From Paracoccus ravus (GTDB lineage: Bacteria; Pseudomonadota; Alphaproteobacteria; Rhodobacterales; Rhodobacteraceae), in assembly GCF_004522175.1 (NCBI RefSeq), contig NZ_SDEB01000032.1, positions 1-32,444 on the forward strand: a stretch of DNA of 32,444 nt. The letters run 5' to 3'. Below are positions 6,716 to 15,104 of the stretch, one piece after another. The position numbers and the translations under genes are program-made. Each line of letters begins with the position of its first letter. Position 1 is the stretch's first letter. The notes under the pieces were generated by a model, which had not been told where the DNA came from, did not search any database, and saw only the letters and a program-made list of their open reading frames with translations.

Positions 6716-8016
6716 TGGGGCGGCGCCGCAGATCTGTTCCTCTGGCAGCCTATATGAACGGGCGCCGGGTTGGTACCTTGCTGCGAGAGGCAGGGGGAGC
6801 GGTAAGTTTTACCTATCATCCGGATTGGCTGGGCTGGGCACATCGCTTCCCAATCTCGTTGTCCCTGCCTCTGATGGACAAGGCGTTGCGCGGTGCAGGT
6901 GTCCTCGCCGTCTTTGACAACCTTCTACCAGACAATCTGATGCTTCGACATGAGATTGCCGCCCGCATGGGCGCGGCAGGCGATGATCCGCACTCGCTCC
7001 TTGCGGCAATCGGGCGCGACTGTGTAGGTGCCTTGCAGTTCCTTCCAGAGAGCGATGCTCCGGAAGAGCCATATGTGATGGAGAGCAAGCCTCTGTCGAG
7101 CCCAGAGATAGGGAGGATGCTCCGTGAACTGGGTCGCCACCCGTTGGGAATGGAGCGTGAGCAGGCGTTTAGGATTTCGGTCGCGGGTGCCCAGGAAAAA
7201 ACCGCGCTACTTTGGGACGAGGGTTGGCGGCTTCCCCTCGGGATGACCGCGACGACGCATATCCTCAAGACCCGGATGGGTCACCTGCAAAGCGGCATAG
7301 ATATGAGCACAAGCCTTGAGAACGAGTTTATCTGCCTCCGGCTCGCGCGTGCATTCGGCTTCGAAGTAAACAACGCTTGGATCGAGAGTTTTGATGGCAT
7401 TGATGCGCTTGTCGTCGAGCGATTCGATCGCCTCATGACCGGTGGACATCGTCTCCGGCTGCCCCAAGAGGACTTCTGTCAGGCTCTTGGAGTGGCGGCA
7501 GTTGGAAAATATGAACAGGATGGCGGTCCAGGCATCGCAGATTGCTTGGGATTGCTTTCGGGATCCCTGCGCAGCCTTGAGGATCGGGAGACCTTCCTTG
7601 CCGCGCAACTGTTCTTTTGGATGATAGGCGCGACAGACGGGCATGCTAAAAACTTCTCGATCTTCCTCGGACCTGAGGGCTTTCGGATGACCCCGCTCTA
7701 CGACATCCTGAGTGCTGAGCCAGCCCTCGCTTCAGGTCAGATCCGCCATCAGCAGATGCAACTAGCAATGGCGGTAAGAGGAACGCAAAGGCACTATCGG
7801 ATAGATCAAATTCATCCACGCCATTTCGTCCAAACAGCGCGCGCTGCGGGCTTGGGTTCGGAGATCGTGGCCCGAGCATTCTCTCGGTTCACAACGCTTG
7901 GCATACTCGATGCCGTTGAATCGGATCTGCCAAACAATTTCCCTGAAGCGGTCAGTGGACCGATCCTCGCTGCTGCCCGTAGGCGTCTTGGGCAGATAGT
8001 TGGTCGAGTTCAGTGA
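6715..8016 (+). CDS. hipA: HipA-like serine/threonine kinase toxin
   Basis: 433 residues, full length. All HipA kinase landmarks are present: the couple-HipA N-terminal domain, the P-loop region SVAGAQEKTALL (155-166, including the autophosphorylated Ser at 155), the ATP lysine in THILK (K185), VERFDR (235-239 region), QEDFCQALG, the catalytic loop GATDGHAKNFS (D308, N313) and the metal-binding PLYDILSA (D330). HipA toxins phosphorylate glutamyl-tRNA synthetase or another aminoacyl-tRNA synthetase and cause growth arrest. Motifs are intact, so the toxin is probably functional. The target is not visible from sequence. Confidence 0.92.
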   Translation: MGRRRRSVPLAAYMNGRRVGTLLREAGGAVSFTYHPDWLGWAHRFPISLSLPLMDKALRGAGVLAVFDNLLPDNLMLRHEIAARMGAAGDDPHSLLAAIGRDCVGALQFLPESDAPEEPYVMESKPLSSPEIGRMLRELGRHPLGMEREQAFRISVAGAQEKTALLWDEGWRLPLGMTATTHILKTRMGHLQSGIDMSTSLENEFICLRLARAFGFEVNNAWIESFDGIDALVVERFDRLMTGGHRLRLPQEDFCQALGVAAVGKYEQDGGPGIADCLGLLSGSLRSLEDRETFLAAQLFFWMIGATDGHAKNFSIFLGPEGFRMTPLYDILSAEPALASGQIRHQQMQLAMAVRGTQRHYRIDQIHPRHFVQTARAAGLGSEIVARAFSRFTTLGILDAVESDLPNNFPEAVSGPILAAARRRLGQIVGRVQ

Positions 8017-8092
8017 CCGCTTGGTCAATTCGGATGCTCGTTCGATGTGCAATGATAGCGATACCGTACCGAGAGCAAAAACAAATGGTTAG

Positions 8093-8276
8093 TGTGACGT
8101 AAGATAGCGAGAAACTGCACCTTATCTTGATGCTGTGTCAAGAAAAGGCACAAGGTATCGAGAAAAATTGGAGGTGCAACATGAAGAGCAACGCGCACGA
8201 GGCCTAAGTTCCTGGGCGCAAACGTGAGCTGGTTCAGGTCTCCAGAGCGGACTGGGAACTGGCGGAAGCCCGTCTT
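8093..8276 (+). mobile_element. Possible left-end remnant of a Mu/TniA-type transposon
   Basis: From 8093 (TGTGACGTAAGATAGCGAGA) there are subterminal repeat-like segments: GCGAGAAACTGCACC and the related TCGAGAAA...GGTGCA. They are followed by GGAGG and an ATG at 8181. The frame reads MKSNAHEA, a TAA stop, then RKRELVQVSRADWELAEARL. That segment resembles the N-terminus of Mu-type integrases (TniA/TnsB group), but it is already broken by the stop. Around 8277 the same frame passes directly into IS21 IstA sequence, a fusion of two different elements. Assignment rests on a short stretch. Confidence 0.35.
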
Positions 8277-8846
8277 GCGGCGCAGCCCTCAGAGGTGGTC
8301 CGGTTCGACAACAACAAGTATTCGGTTCTGGCGACGGCTGTAGGGCGTCCGGTCGAGGTCCATGCCTATGCCGAGCGCATCATCATCCGGCAAAATGGCG
8401 TGATCGTGGGCGAACATATCCGGGCCTTCGGGCGCGGCGAGGTCGTCTATGATCCTTGGCACTATGTGCCTGTTCTGGCCCGCAAACCGGGCGCCCTGCG
8501 CAATGGAGCGCCGTTCCGGAACTGGCTCTTGCCGCCCGCAATGGCGGCTGTCCGGCGCAAGTTGACGGGTGCTGATGATGGCGACCGACAGATGGTCCAG
8601 ATCCTCAGTTGCGTGGTCGATGACGGGCTGCCCGCCGTGGAGGCCGCCTGTAGGGAGGCCCTCGACAATGGTGTCCACTCTGCCCCGGTCGTGATCAATA
8701 TCCTCGCCAGGCGACGCGAGCCCGCACCACCACCATTCCTGCTCACCCCAGCCGCGTTGCGTCTGACCCACGAGCCTGTGGCCGACTGCGCGCGCTATGA
8801 CAGCCTCAGGAGGACATCCCCGCATGGAACGCACCCAAGTCCTTGA
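8277..8846 (+). pseudogene. istA: IS21-family transposase IstA, C-terminal fragment
   Basis: About 185 residues remain of a protein normally near 500. VVRFDNNKYSVLATAVGRPVEV, the AERIIIRQNGVIVGEHIRAFGRG beta barrel, WHYVPVLARKPGALRNGAPF and EAACREALDNGVHSAPVVINIL are typical of the IstA C-terminus. The DDE catalytic domain and helix-turn-helix are missing, replaced by unrelated sequence before 8277. The end overlaps the istB start (8824) as in intact IS21 elements. Confidence 0.82.
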
Positions 8847-9590
8847 TCTGATGAGCACGCTTAAGCTCTACGGCATGCGCAGCGCCTATGACGAAGTCAT
8901 GGCGAACGGCATCAAGCGCCAGCATGAGCCGCCGCGTATTGTCGGCGACCTGCTGCAATCCGAGATTGCCGAAAAGCAGGCCCGGTCCATCTGCTACCAA
9001 CTCACGGTGGCGAAGTTGCCTTTGGCCAAGGATATCGAGGAGTTCGATTTTGCGGGCACCCCGATTAACGAGGGCCTGATCCGGGAATTGGCGACGGGCA
9101 ACTTTGTCGCGGACCAGCGCAACGTCGTGCTGATCGGAGGCACAGGAACCGGCAAAACCCATCTCGCCATTGCTGTTGCCCGGGCGCTCGCCATTGGGCT
9201 CGGACCGATGGCGCCTTCAATGGCTCGCTCCGCAATGGCACCCGAGGTCGCTTCTTCAACGTCGTCGATCTGGTGAACCGGCTGGAGACCGAGACCCGGA
9301 ACGGAAAACAGGGCCGATTGGCCGATTACATGACCCGTCTCGACTTCGTCATTCTCGATGAACTGGGCTATCTGCCCTTCGCGCAATCCGGAGGTCAGCT
9401 CCTCTTCCACCTGATCAGCCGTCTCTATGAACGGACCTCGATCATCGTCACCACCAACCTCGCCTTCGGGGAATGGCCGACGGTCTTCGGCGACGCCAAG
9501 ATGACCACCGCGCTACTCGATCGCCTCACCCATCACTGCGAGATCATCGAGACCGGAAACGAGTCATGGCGCTTCAAGAACCGCGCATGA
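8824..9590 (+). pseudogene. istB: IS21-family helper ATPase IstB, frameshifted
   Basis: The first frame starts MERTQVLDLMSTLKLYGMRS at 8824 and carries Walker [14 protein letters not shown], then loses the family sequence after VARALAIG and stops at 9276. The expected continuation, [14 protein letters not shown] followed by [20 protein letters not shown] (Walker B) and [20 protein letters not shown], is in another frame through 9590. One frameshift near 9195-9235 therefore splits a gene of about 255 codons. With istA truncated as well, this IS21 copy cannot move itself. Confidence 0.85.
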
Positions 9591-9663
9591 TCAGGGCCTG
9601 ACCCGCCTCCACCACTGATCAGTTACGTCGGCTCAGGCCCTGATCCGCTGCCAGCGTGGGGGT

Positions 9664-9671
9664 CAAAATTG
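9664..9671. repeat. Left 8-bp target duplication of the ISL3 element
   Basis: CAAAATTG here is repeated exactly at 11353-11360 on the other side of the ISL3 element. Because the element end is G-rich, the duplication could equally be read one base over as AAAATTGG. Eight bases is the typical ISL3 target duplication. Confidence 0.85.
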
Positions 9672-11352
9672 GGGTCTGACGCGTTTTCCGTGCAGGTAAC
9701 CTTCATGCGGCGGCCATGACGCGTGCTTTAAGCAGATCGAGGTTCGCGCGACCAAACATCTGACGCTTGATGAGTTTGAGTCTGTTGATTTTGCCTTCGA
9801 CCTGACCGCTAGACCAGGGTTCGGTGATTGCTGCGGCGATGGCGTCCTTGTCCGCCTCGATGCCGACGGCAAAGCTTGCGAGCTTGCTTGCCTTGGCGGA
9901 CGCTATCCACGGGTCGAGACGAGCTGCGTCCCGGGAGCGCATCATTGCGTGAAAGCGGTCCAACAGGTTGCGGGCGGCAATCAGTTCCGGCGCGGCAGCC
10001 TCGATGGCGGCATTGACCAGCGCGATCCTCGCAGACCCGCTGTCGCGTTCGACTGTCAGGCCGCGGGCGATGGTTCTGGCGCTCAGCGACGGTCCGGAGG
10101 GTTGACCATGCTGGTCATCCCTGCGGCGACGGGTCGCCCATTCGCCGACGACGCGCAGCGAGCCTGCGAAGCCCGACGCGCGCAGCCTTCGCCAGAGTTC
10201 TGCGCCGATGTGGCAGCCCCCGGTCCATTCCGCCTCGAGCTGCACCAACCACGGGTCGAGCGAGCTTTGGCGGGCCGGGAATATGTCATGGCGCTGACCG
10301 CGCACAATCGTTCGGATGGTCTGGCGCGAGAGGCCAGTCGTGCGCGCCATCGCCTTGAGCGGAATGCCCTGTGCTGCCAACGCCAGAATTTGTTCGTTGA
10401 CCAGCTCACGGGCCGCAGCAGCCTCCCACTGTATCCGCTCGGCCTTGCTCAAGATCGCGGGATCGACGGGCGTATTGGGCGAGAGCGCCTTGCGCAGCTG
10501 GGGCAACTCCGATCGGACCGCGGACAGGAAGGCGGCGGAGGCGTTCTCGAATAAATGCCATCGGTCCGCCACCTGCCGGGCCTGGGGCGCAGCCTCCACC
10601 GCGGCGGCACCATAGCCGGGGCCGCGGTCCCGACAGATGATCCGGACCTGCGGGTTCTGCTTCAGCCAGAACATGATCGTGTCGCGCTGCCGATCCGGCA
10701 GGATGTCGATGACCGTGCGTCGTTCCAGATCGACGATGATGCTGCCGTAGCTGTAGCCGTGCCGCCAGGCGAAGTCATCGATGCCGATCACTTTCGCCGC
10801 GGGAGCCGGGCCCGCTGTGGCGGCCTCGCGGCGAACGGCCCGGAGCAGGGTGTCCTTCGACCAAGGCACTGCGAGCCGTTTCATCATCCGGGATCCGGGC
10901 CGTCCGCCGAGGGCCAGCCCGACAGCGTGTAACAGCCCATCGCAGCGAGCGACGCGCCGACCGTGACGCCGCCCAATGTTTGGCGCCAAGGGCTCGCTGA
11001 ACGTCTTGCGGCGGCAAGAACGCTGCTGGCATCGGAACCGGCGGACGCTCAAACGCAGCTTCACCACCGCGCCGCTGTTCGGCAGGTCCGACAAGGTCCG
11101 CACATATCGGCTGTGGCAGGAAGATGACGGTGTCCCGCAGTCTGGGCAGCACCCCACCGCCTCAGCAACACGACCTGAAACTTCCACCACGCCGTCGACG
11201 ATCGACGGACGCTCAACGATCAACCCCGGCGGATTCAAACCACTGTTCGACGCACTTCTACCCACCTGCTACTGTCTCCTGGCCCAAAGCGATCAAATCG
11301 CATGGCCAACGATCGGCTGCCCGGCAAATCTGCACGGAAAGTGAGTCAGACC
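9672..11352 (-). mobile_element. Complete ISL3-family insertion sequence
   Basis: About 1681 bp. The left end (9672-9695) begins GGGTCTGACGCG and the right end, read inward from 11353, begins GGGTCTGACTCA. Both continue TTTTCCGTGCAG or CTTTCCGTGCAG, giving 24-bp terminal inverted repeats with a few mismatches. An 8-bp direct repeat flanks it, and a single full-length transposase fills it. It landed inside the terminal repeats of the IS21 element, in the segment GTCAAAATTGGG, so it is younger than that element. Intact ends, duplication and transposase suggest it is recent and may still be mobile. Confidence 0.88.
9703..11265 (-). CDS. ISL3-family transposase
   Basis: 520 residues, apparently complete. 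An N-terminal zinc-binding region (CCPDCGTPSSSCHSR, then RRFRCQQRSCRRKTFSEPL) is followed by the DDE_Tnp_ISL3 domain. VIGIDDFAWRHGYSYGSIIV and DRQRDTIMFWLKQNP carry the first acidic residue; IICRDRGPGYGAAA and ADRWHLFENA the second. WSSGQVEGKINRLKLIKRQM near the C-terminus carries the catalytic Glu. It catalyses cut-and-paste movement through the 24-bp inverted repeats. No frameshift is visible. Confidence 0.93.
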   Translation of the reverse strand: MGRSASNSGLNPPGLIVERPSIVDGVVEVSGRVAEAVGCCPDCGTPSSSCHSRYVRTLSDLPNSGAVVKLRLSVRRFRCQQRSCRRKTFSEPLAPNIGRRHGRRVARCDGLLHAVGLALGGRPGSRMMKRLAVPWSKDTLLRAVRREAATAGPAPAAKVIGIDDFAWRHGYSYGSIIVDLERRTVIDILPDRQRDTIMFWLKQNPQVRIICRDRGPGYGAAAVEAAPQARQVADRWHLFENASAAFLSAVRSELPQLRKALSPNTPVDPAILSKAERIQWEAAAARELVNEQILALAAQGIPLKAMARTTGLSRQTIRTIVRGQRHDIFPARQSSLDPWLVQLEAEWTGGCHIGAELWRRLRASGFAGSLRVVGEWATRRRRDDQHGQPSGPSLSARTIARGLTVERDSGSARIALVNAAIEAAAPELIAARNLLDRFHAMMRSRDAARLDPWIASAKASKLASFAVGIEADKDAIAAAITEPWSSGQVEGKINRLKLIKRQMFGRANLDLLKARVMAAA

Positions 11353-11360
11353 CAAAATTG
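11353..11360. repeat. Right 8-bp target duplication of the ISL3 element
   Basis: CAAAATTG, identical to 9664-9671. Removing the ISL3 element and one copy restores GGGTCAAAATTGGGCGCCG, the usual style of an IS21-family terminal repeat. Confidence 0.85.
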
Positions 11361-11398
11361 GGCGCCGATCGGGGGGCAAAGTTGCGAGCCGATTGACA
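11361..11398 (+). mobile_element. Right terminus of the IS21-family element
   Basis: After the restored CAAAATTGGG repeat the sequence runs GCCGATCGGGGGGCAAAGTT and ends GCCGATTGACA. IS21-family ends terminate in TGACA/TGTCA and carry several spaced repeats like these. The element ends around 11398; beyond it the interrupted SulP gene resumes. The matching left end, and with it the rest of the permease gene, is missing from the window. Confidence 0.7.
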
Positions 11399-11564
11399 TA
11401 CTGATGACGAATGAGGCGAAAAGCCCGATCTGGGGATCGACCCCGGCGGTAAAGGAAAAGGCGATGACCTCGGGGATCAGCGCAAAGGTTGCGACGGCGC
11501 CGGCAAGCAGTTCGGAAACAGGATTCTCTTGCCACTGGCGCAGATAGTGCCGTGATCTGTTCAT
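11399..11564 (-). pseudogene. SulP-family anion permease, 5' fragment cut by IS21
   Basis: From ATG 11564 the frame reads MNRSRHYLRQWQENPVSELL, then AGAVATFALIPEVIAFSFTA and GVDPQIGLFASFVIS. This is the first membrane segment of SulP/SLC26 sulfate or anion permeases (LAGL..ALALIPEA.AFA..AGV.P..GLYA). It breaks off after about 55 codons at the IS21 terminus. The rest, normally over 500 residues including a STAS domain, is absent, so the gene is dead here. It is divergent from the lacI-type gene, with 268 bp between them in which I recognise no further gene. Confidence 0.75.
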
Positions 11565-11832
11565 GTATCGGAAGGAAATCTGTGTTGTCCGGCGGATCGG
11601 CGGCCGGAATAGCCACCCGGAATCGCACCGGGTCCAAGTGATTTGCCGCTTGATAGGGCGCGCACGGTGAAAAGCCAAGCCGTTGGATGGAAGTGCCGTC
11701 TCGGCGGGCAGCGAGGCGACATGGCAGGCGCCGGGGCGGGGACGAATGAAACGCCTTAGGGTCTTTAACAGGGACTTGTTCCAATGCTCGGCTGCGGTCA
11801 AATAACCTGTCTGCGAGAAATGCGGGGGCAGA

Positions 11833-12843
11833 ATGCAAGGCAAAGTCACGCTACAGGATGTCGCCCGTGTGGCCGGTGTCTCACGTGCCACGGTGTCACT
11901 GGTCGTTCGCAAATCGCCTCTGGTCGCCGAGGCCACCCGCTTGCGTGTTGAAGAGGTGATGGCCGATCTGGACTATGTGCGCGATATCGGCGCGGCGCGA
12001 TTGCGCGACAAGAGCAGTCGCACCATCGGGGTCGTGGTGCCCAACCTCGTGAACTCGTTCTTCACCGAATTCCTTTCGGGCGTCGAGCTGGTGATGGGCG
12101 AGGGAGAGCGCGTTGTCCTTCTGGCGAACAGCCAGGACGACCCGATCCGGCAGGACGAGATCCTGCATCGCTTTCGCGGCCATGGGGTCGATGGCGTCAT
12201 TCTTTGCCCGGCGCAGGATACCGATCCGCGACTGCCGGGACGCTTGCGGCAATGGGATCTGGCGGTCGTGCAGGCTCTGCGCGAGATCGGCATAGAGGAG
12301 ACGGATTTCGCCGGCGGGGATTACATCGACGCTGTCGGGCTCGCGATGCGGCACCTGGTCTCACTTGGCCATCGCCGGATCGCCTTTCTTTCGGTGGCCG
12401 CGCAAACCTCGGCGCGTGCGGAGCGCCTGAAGGGCTTGATGCAAGCGCTGATCGAGACCGGCGCGGAAAATGGCGGGATTGTCGAGGCGGAGCTGAGCTG
12501 GGAGGGTGCCGCGCGATCCGCGGCACGGATCCTGGAGCTGCCGGCTCGTCCGACGGCTGTGCTTTGCTTCAATGACGTTCTGGCGGCCGGTCTGATGGCA
12601 GGGTTGCGCCAAGCCGGGAAGGTTCCGGGGAGGGATATGGCGGTCGTCGGGCTGGACGACCTGCCGCTGGCCGAATTGCTGCATCCCTCGCTGACCAGCG
12701 TCGCGATGATGCCCCAACGCATCGGAGAATTGGCGGCACGTCTTCTTGTCGGGCGCATGGCCGATGCCAAGGCGCCGATCCAACGCAGCATCGTTTCAGG
12801 ACAGCTTAAAGTCCGTGAAAGCAGCGGGAACAGAATCATTTGA
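11833..12843 (+). CDS. LacI-family transcriptional regulator
   Basis: 336 residues. The N-terminal helix-turn-helix TLQDVARVAGVSRATVSLVV (6-25) and hinge RVEEVMADLDYVRDIGAARL are canonical. The periplasmic-binding-like sensor domain follows: SRTIGVVVPNLVNSFFTEFL, GVDGVILCPA, AMRHLVSLGHRRIAFL, TAVLCFNDVLAAGLMAGLRQ and HPSLTSVAMMP. Such proteins usually sense sugars or nucleosides, and repress until ligand binds. Its stop codon overlaps the -35 element of the amino-acid transporter operon, which starts 68 bp later behind a LacI-type palindrome, so it is the probable local regulator. The ligand is unknown. GGGGGC before 11833 can serve as ribosome-binding site. Confidence 0.92.
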   Translation: MQGKVTLQDVARVAGVSRATVSLVVRKSPLVAEATRLRVEEVMADLDYVRDIGAARLRDKSSRTIGVVVPNLVNSFFTEFLSGVELVMGEGERVVLLANSQDDPIRQDEILHRFRGHGVDGVILCPAQDTDPRLPGRLRQWDLAVVQALREIGIEETDFAGGDYIDAVGLAMRHLVSLGHRRIAFLSVAAQTSARAERLKGLMQALIETGAENGGIVEAELSWEGAARSAARILELPARPTAVLCFNDVLAAGLMAGLRQAGKVPGRDMAVVGLDDLPLAELLHPSLTSVAMMPQRIGELAARLLVGRMADAKAPIQRSIVSGQLKVRESSGNRII

Positions 12844-12878
12844 CTTGGTTGATTTTCCCAATTTAGATCGATCCAAAT
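12840..12878 (+). promoter_or_regulatory. Promoter and LacI-type operator of the amino-acid ABC operon
   Basis: TTGACT (12840-12845), a 17-bp spacer and TTAGAT (12863-12868) form a good sigma-70 promoter. Over the -10 lies ATTTAGATCGATCCAAAT (12861-12878), an 18-bp palindrome with only one mismatched pair and the central CG typical of LacI/GalR operators. A repressor bound there would block RNA polymerase. The adjacent LacI-type gene is the obvious candidate. Confidence 0.7.
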
Positions 12879-12911
12879 GGGAAGAGACGCGACATCGGCA
12901 GGGGAGGGCAG

Positions 12912-13580
12912 ATGTATCACTTCAACTTCCAGCCCATATTCGACAATTTTGACATGCTGCTCCACGGCGCGTGGTTGACTGTCCGCCTGTCTCTGATGGC
13001 GATGGTGTTTGGTCTGATCGTCTCCGTTCTCGGCGCGGTGGCGAAGACCTCGGGCATCCGGCCGTTGCGCTGGCTGGTCGATCTCTATGTCGAGGTGATC
13101 CGCAACACGCCCTTCCTGATCCAGATATTCTTCATCTTCTTTGGCCTGCCCGCGATCGGCATCGCGATGTCGCCCAATACGGCAGCCCTGGTGGCGCTTG
13201 TCGTGAATGTCGGAGCCTATGGCACCGAGATCATCCGCGCCGGCATCGAATCCATCCCGCAGGGCCAGATCGAGGCTGGCCGGGCACTGGCCCTCAGCCG
13301 CGTCCAGATCCTGCGCCATGTCGTCCTGAAGCCCGCTTTGCGCAACATCTACCCGGCGCTGACCAGCCAGTTCATCTACCTGATGCTGACATCCAGCGTG
13401 GTCTCGGTGATCTCGGCCAATGACCTTGCTTCGGCCGGTGCGGACCTGAATGCCAAGAGTTTCGCCAGCTTCGAGGTCTATCTGGTGCTGACGGTCATGT
13501 ATTTCCTGCTGGCCGCAGGTTTTTCGGCGGTCTTTGCAATGATCCGGCGCGTCGCGTTCTCTTATCCGGCGAGCCGCTAG
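12912..13580 (+). CDS. Polar amino-acid ABC transporter permease (first subunit)
   Basis: 222 residues, the normal length for HisM/GlnP-type permeases. About five hydrophobic segments are visible, and the cytoplasmic EAA loop GIESIPQGQIEAGRALALSR is intact and contacts the ATPase. The N-terminal MLLHGAWLTVRLSLMAMVFG and RNTPFLIQIFFIFFGLP are hallmarks of the HisMQ family. The start at 12912 has GGGGAGGG upstream. It ends one base before the second permease starts, so the two form a heteromeric channel. It acts in the inner membrane with the binding protein at 14257 and the ATPase at 15105. Confidence 0.93.
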   Translation: MYHFNFQPIFDNFDMLLHGAWLTVRLSLMAMVFGLIVSVLGAVAKTSGIRPLRWLVDLYVEVIRNTPFLIQIFFIFFGLPAIGIAMSPNTAALVALVVNVGAYGTEIIRAGIESIPQGQIEAGRALALSRVQILRHVVLKPALRNIYPALTSQFIYLMLTSSVVSVISANDLASAGADLNAKSFASFEVYLVLTVMYFLLAAGFSAVFAMIRRVAFSYPASR

Positions 13581-14237
13581 ATGATCCGCGTCTTCTCATC
13601 CGCAGATGTCCTCTTCATCGTCATGGCGGTGCGCTGGACGCTGATCCTGTCGGCGATCGCCTTTGCCGGAGGGGCTCTCGGCGGCATGGCCATCGCGCTG
13701 GCGCGCACCTCGCAGCGCAAGGCGCTTCGGCAATTCGCGGCGGGGTTCATCCAGGTGTTTCAGGGCACGCCGCTGCTGATGCAGCTGTTCCTGGTCTATT
13801 TCGGTCTTGCCGTGGTCGGCCTGCCGATCAACCCGTTGCTGGCGGCCGCCGTCGCGCTGACGCTTCATGCCAGCGCCTATCTGGGCGAGATCTGGCGCGG
13901 CTCGATCGAGGCCGTGCCGTCGGGCCAGACCGAGGCGGCGACCGCGCTGTCCCTTGGCTATGCCGACCGCATGCGCCACGTGATCCTGCCGCAGGCGATG
14001 CGGGTGGCTACGGCACCGACGGTCGGGTTTCTGGTGCAGCTGATCAAGGGCACGTCGCTTGCCTCGATCATCGGCTTCACCGAGCTGACGCGGGCCGGAC
14101 AGATCGTCAATAACGCGACCTTCAAGCCGTTTCTGGTCTTTGGCACGGTCGCGATCCTGTATTTCGCGCTGTGCTGGCCGCTCTCGCTGCTGGCGAGGCG
14201 GATGGAAACCCGCATGCGCCGGGCAATAACGCGCTGA
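13581..14237 (+). CDS. Polar amino-acid ABC transporter permease (second subunit)
   Basis: 218 residues, a paralogue of the preceding subunit. VMAVRWTLILSAIAFAGGAL and FQGTPLLMQLFLVYFGLAVV form the first helices. The EAA loop is GSIEAVPSGQTEAATALSLG, followed by MRHVILPQAMRVATAPTVGF. The ATG follows directly on the stop of the first permease, indicating coupled translation. It forms the inner-membrane channel with that subunit. No defects are seen. Confidence 0.93.
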   Translation: MIRVFSSADVLFIVMAVRWTLILSAIAFAGGALGGMAIALARTSQRKALRQFAAGFIQVFQGTPLLMQLFLVYFGLAVVGLPINPLLAAAVALTLHASAYLGEIWRGSIEAVPSGQTEAATALSLGYADRMRHVILPQAMRVATAPTVGFLVQLIKGTSLASIIGFTELTRAGQIVNNATFKPFLVFGTVAILYFALCWPLSLLARRMETRMRRAITR

Positions 14238-14256
14238 CCACAGAGGAGGAAACCCA

Positions 14257-15054
14257 ATGAAGCTGAACCGCCGCCTGTTTGCCACCCTTGCCGCCAGCGC
14301 GCTTGCCGCCGGACTGGCTGGGCCTGTTCTTGCAACCGACCTTGCCGCAATCGAATCCGCCGGCACGGTCAAGATCGGGATGCTGGTCGATTTCCCGCCC
14401 TTCGGCATCCTGGACACCGCAGGCAAGCCGGATGGCTACGACGCGGATGTGGCGAAAGCGCTTGGCGACTATCTGGGCGTCAAGGCCGACATCGTTCCGG
14501 TGACGGGTCCGAACCGCATCCCTTATCTGCTGTCCGGGCAGGTCGATGTCCTCGTCGCCTCGCTGGGCATCACCAAGGAACGCGCCGAGAAGGTCAATTT
14601 CTCCAAGCCCTATGCCGGGATCAGCATCGCGGTCTATGGCGACAAGGCCACCGCGCTTGCGGATGCGGCGGCGCTGTCGGGCCAGGGCATCGCGGTGACC
14701 CGGGCCTCGACCCAGGACACCGGTGTGACCAAGGTCGCGCCCGCGGATGCGGATATCCGTCGCTTTGACGATGATGCCAGCGCGGTCCAGGCGCTGATGT
14801 CGGGCCAAGTCAAACTGATCGGCGCGTCGAACGTCGTGATGTCGCAGGTCAATGCCGCCGCGGGCGACCGCTTCGACAAGAAGTTCGACCTGTCGAGCCA
14901 GGTGCAGGGCATCGCCGTCGCCCCTGGCTCCGATGCGCTTCTGGAAAAGATCAACGCCTTCGTCGTTCAGGCCAAGTCGGACGGCATGCTCGACAAGGTG
15001 CATGAGAAATGGCTGGGCGGCCCGCTGCCCGAATTCGTGAAAACCGCCGAGTGA
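14257..15054 (+). CDS. Amino-acid ABC transporter periplasmic binding protein (family 3)
   Basis: 265 residues. A Sec signal peptide ([20 protein letters not shown]...VLA, about 26 residues) precedes a family-3 solute-binding domain: [20 protein letters not shown], then [37 protein letters not shown] and [20 protein letters not shown] upstream supports the start. It delivers a polar amino acid or analogue to the permeases just upstream. The LacI-type control is unusual for this family, so the ligand may be atypical. The last 60 codons exist a second time, diverged, at 24718-24898. Confidence 0.93.
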   Translation: MKLNRRLFATLAASALAAGLAGPVLATDLAAIESAGTVKIGMLVDFPPFGILDTAGKPDGYDADVAKALGDYLGVKADIVPVTGPNRIPYLLSGQVDVLVASLGITKERAEKVNFSKPYAGISIAVYGDKATALADAAALSGQGIAVTRASTQDTGVTKVAPADADIRRFDDDASAVQALMSGQVKLIGASNVVMSQVNAAAGDRFDKKFDLSSQVQGIAVAPGSDALLEKINAFVVQAKSDGMLDKVHEKWLGGPLPEFVKTAE

Positions 15055-15062
15055 CCCTTGCC

Positions 15063-15084
15063 GCCCGACCCGATGTGGTCGGGC
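15063..15084 (+). promoter_or_regulatory. Intercistronic hairpin between binding-protein and ATPase genes
   Basis: GCCCGACC (15063-15070) pairs perfectly with GGTCGGGC (15077-15084) around a 6-base loop, without a following T run. Such hairpins often protect the 3' end of the binding-protein message and lower expression of the downstream ATPase. In the diverged copy near 24907-24928 both arms are unchanged while two loop bases differ, which suggests the stem is constrained. Confidence 0.55.
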
Positions 15085-15104
15085 ACCTTTCCCGGAGCCG
15101 GACC

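Noticed and set aside
9195..9235. Programmed frameshift in istB
   Set aside because: IstB is normally made from one frame, the sequence at the break does not match the family, and istA is truncated, so decay is the simpler reading.
12321..13319. Minus-strand open frame of 332 codons across the lacI-type and permease genes
   Set aside because: Shadow of the lacI-type and permease genes; no domain and an atypical composition.
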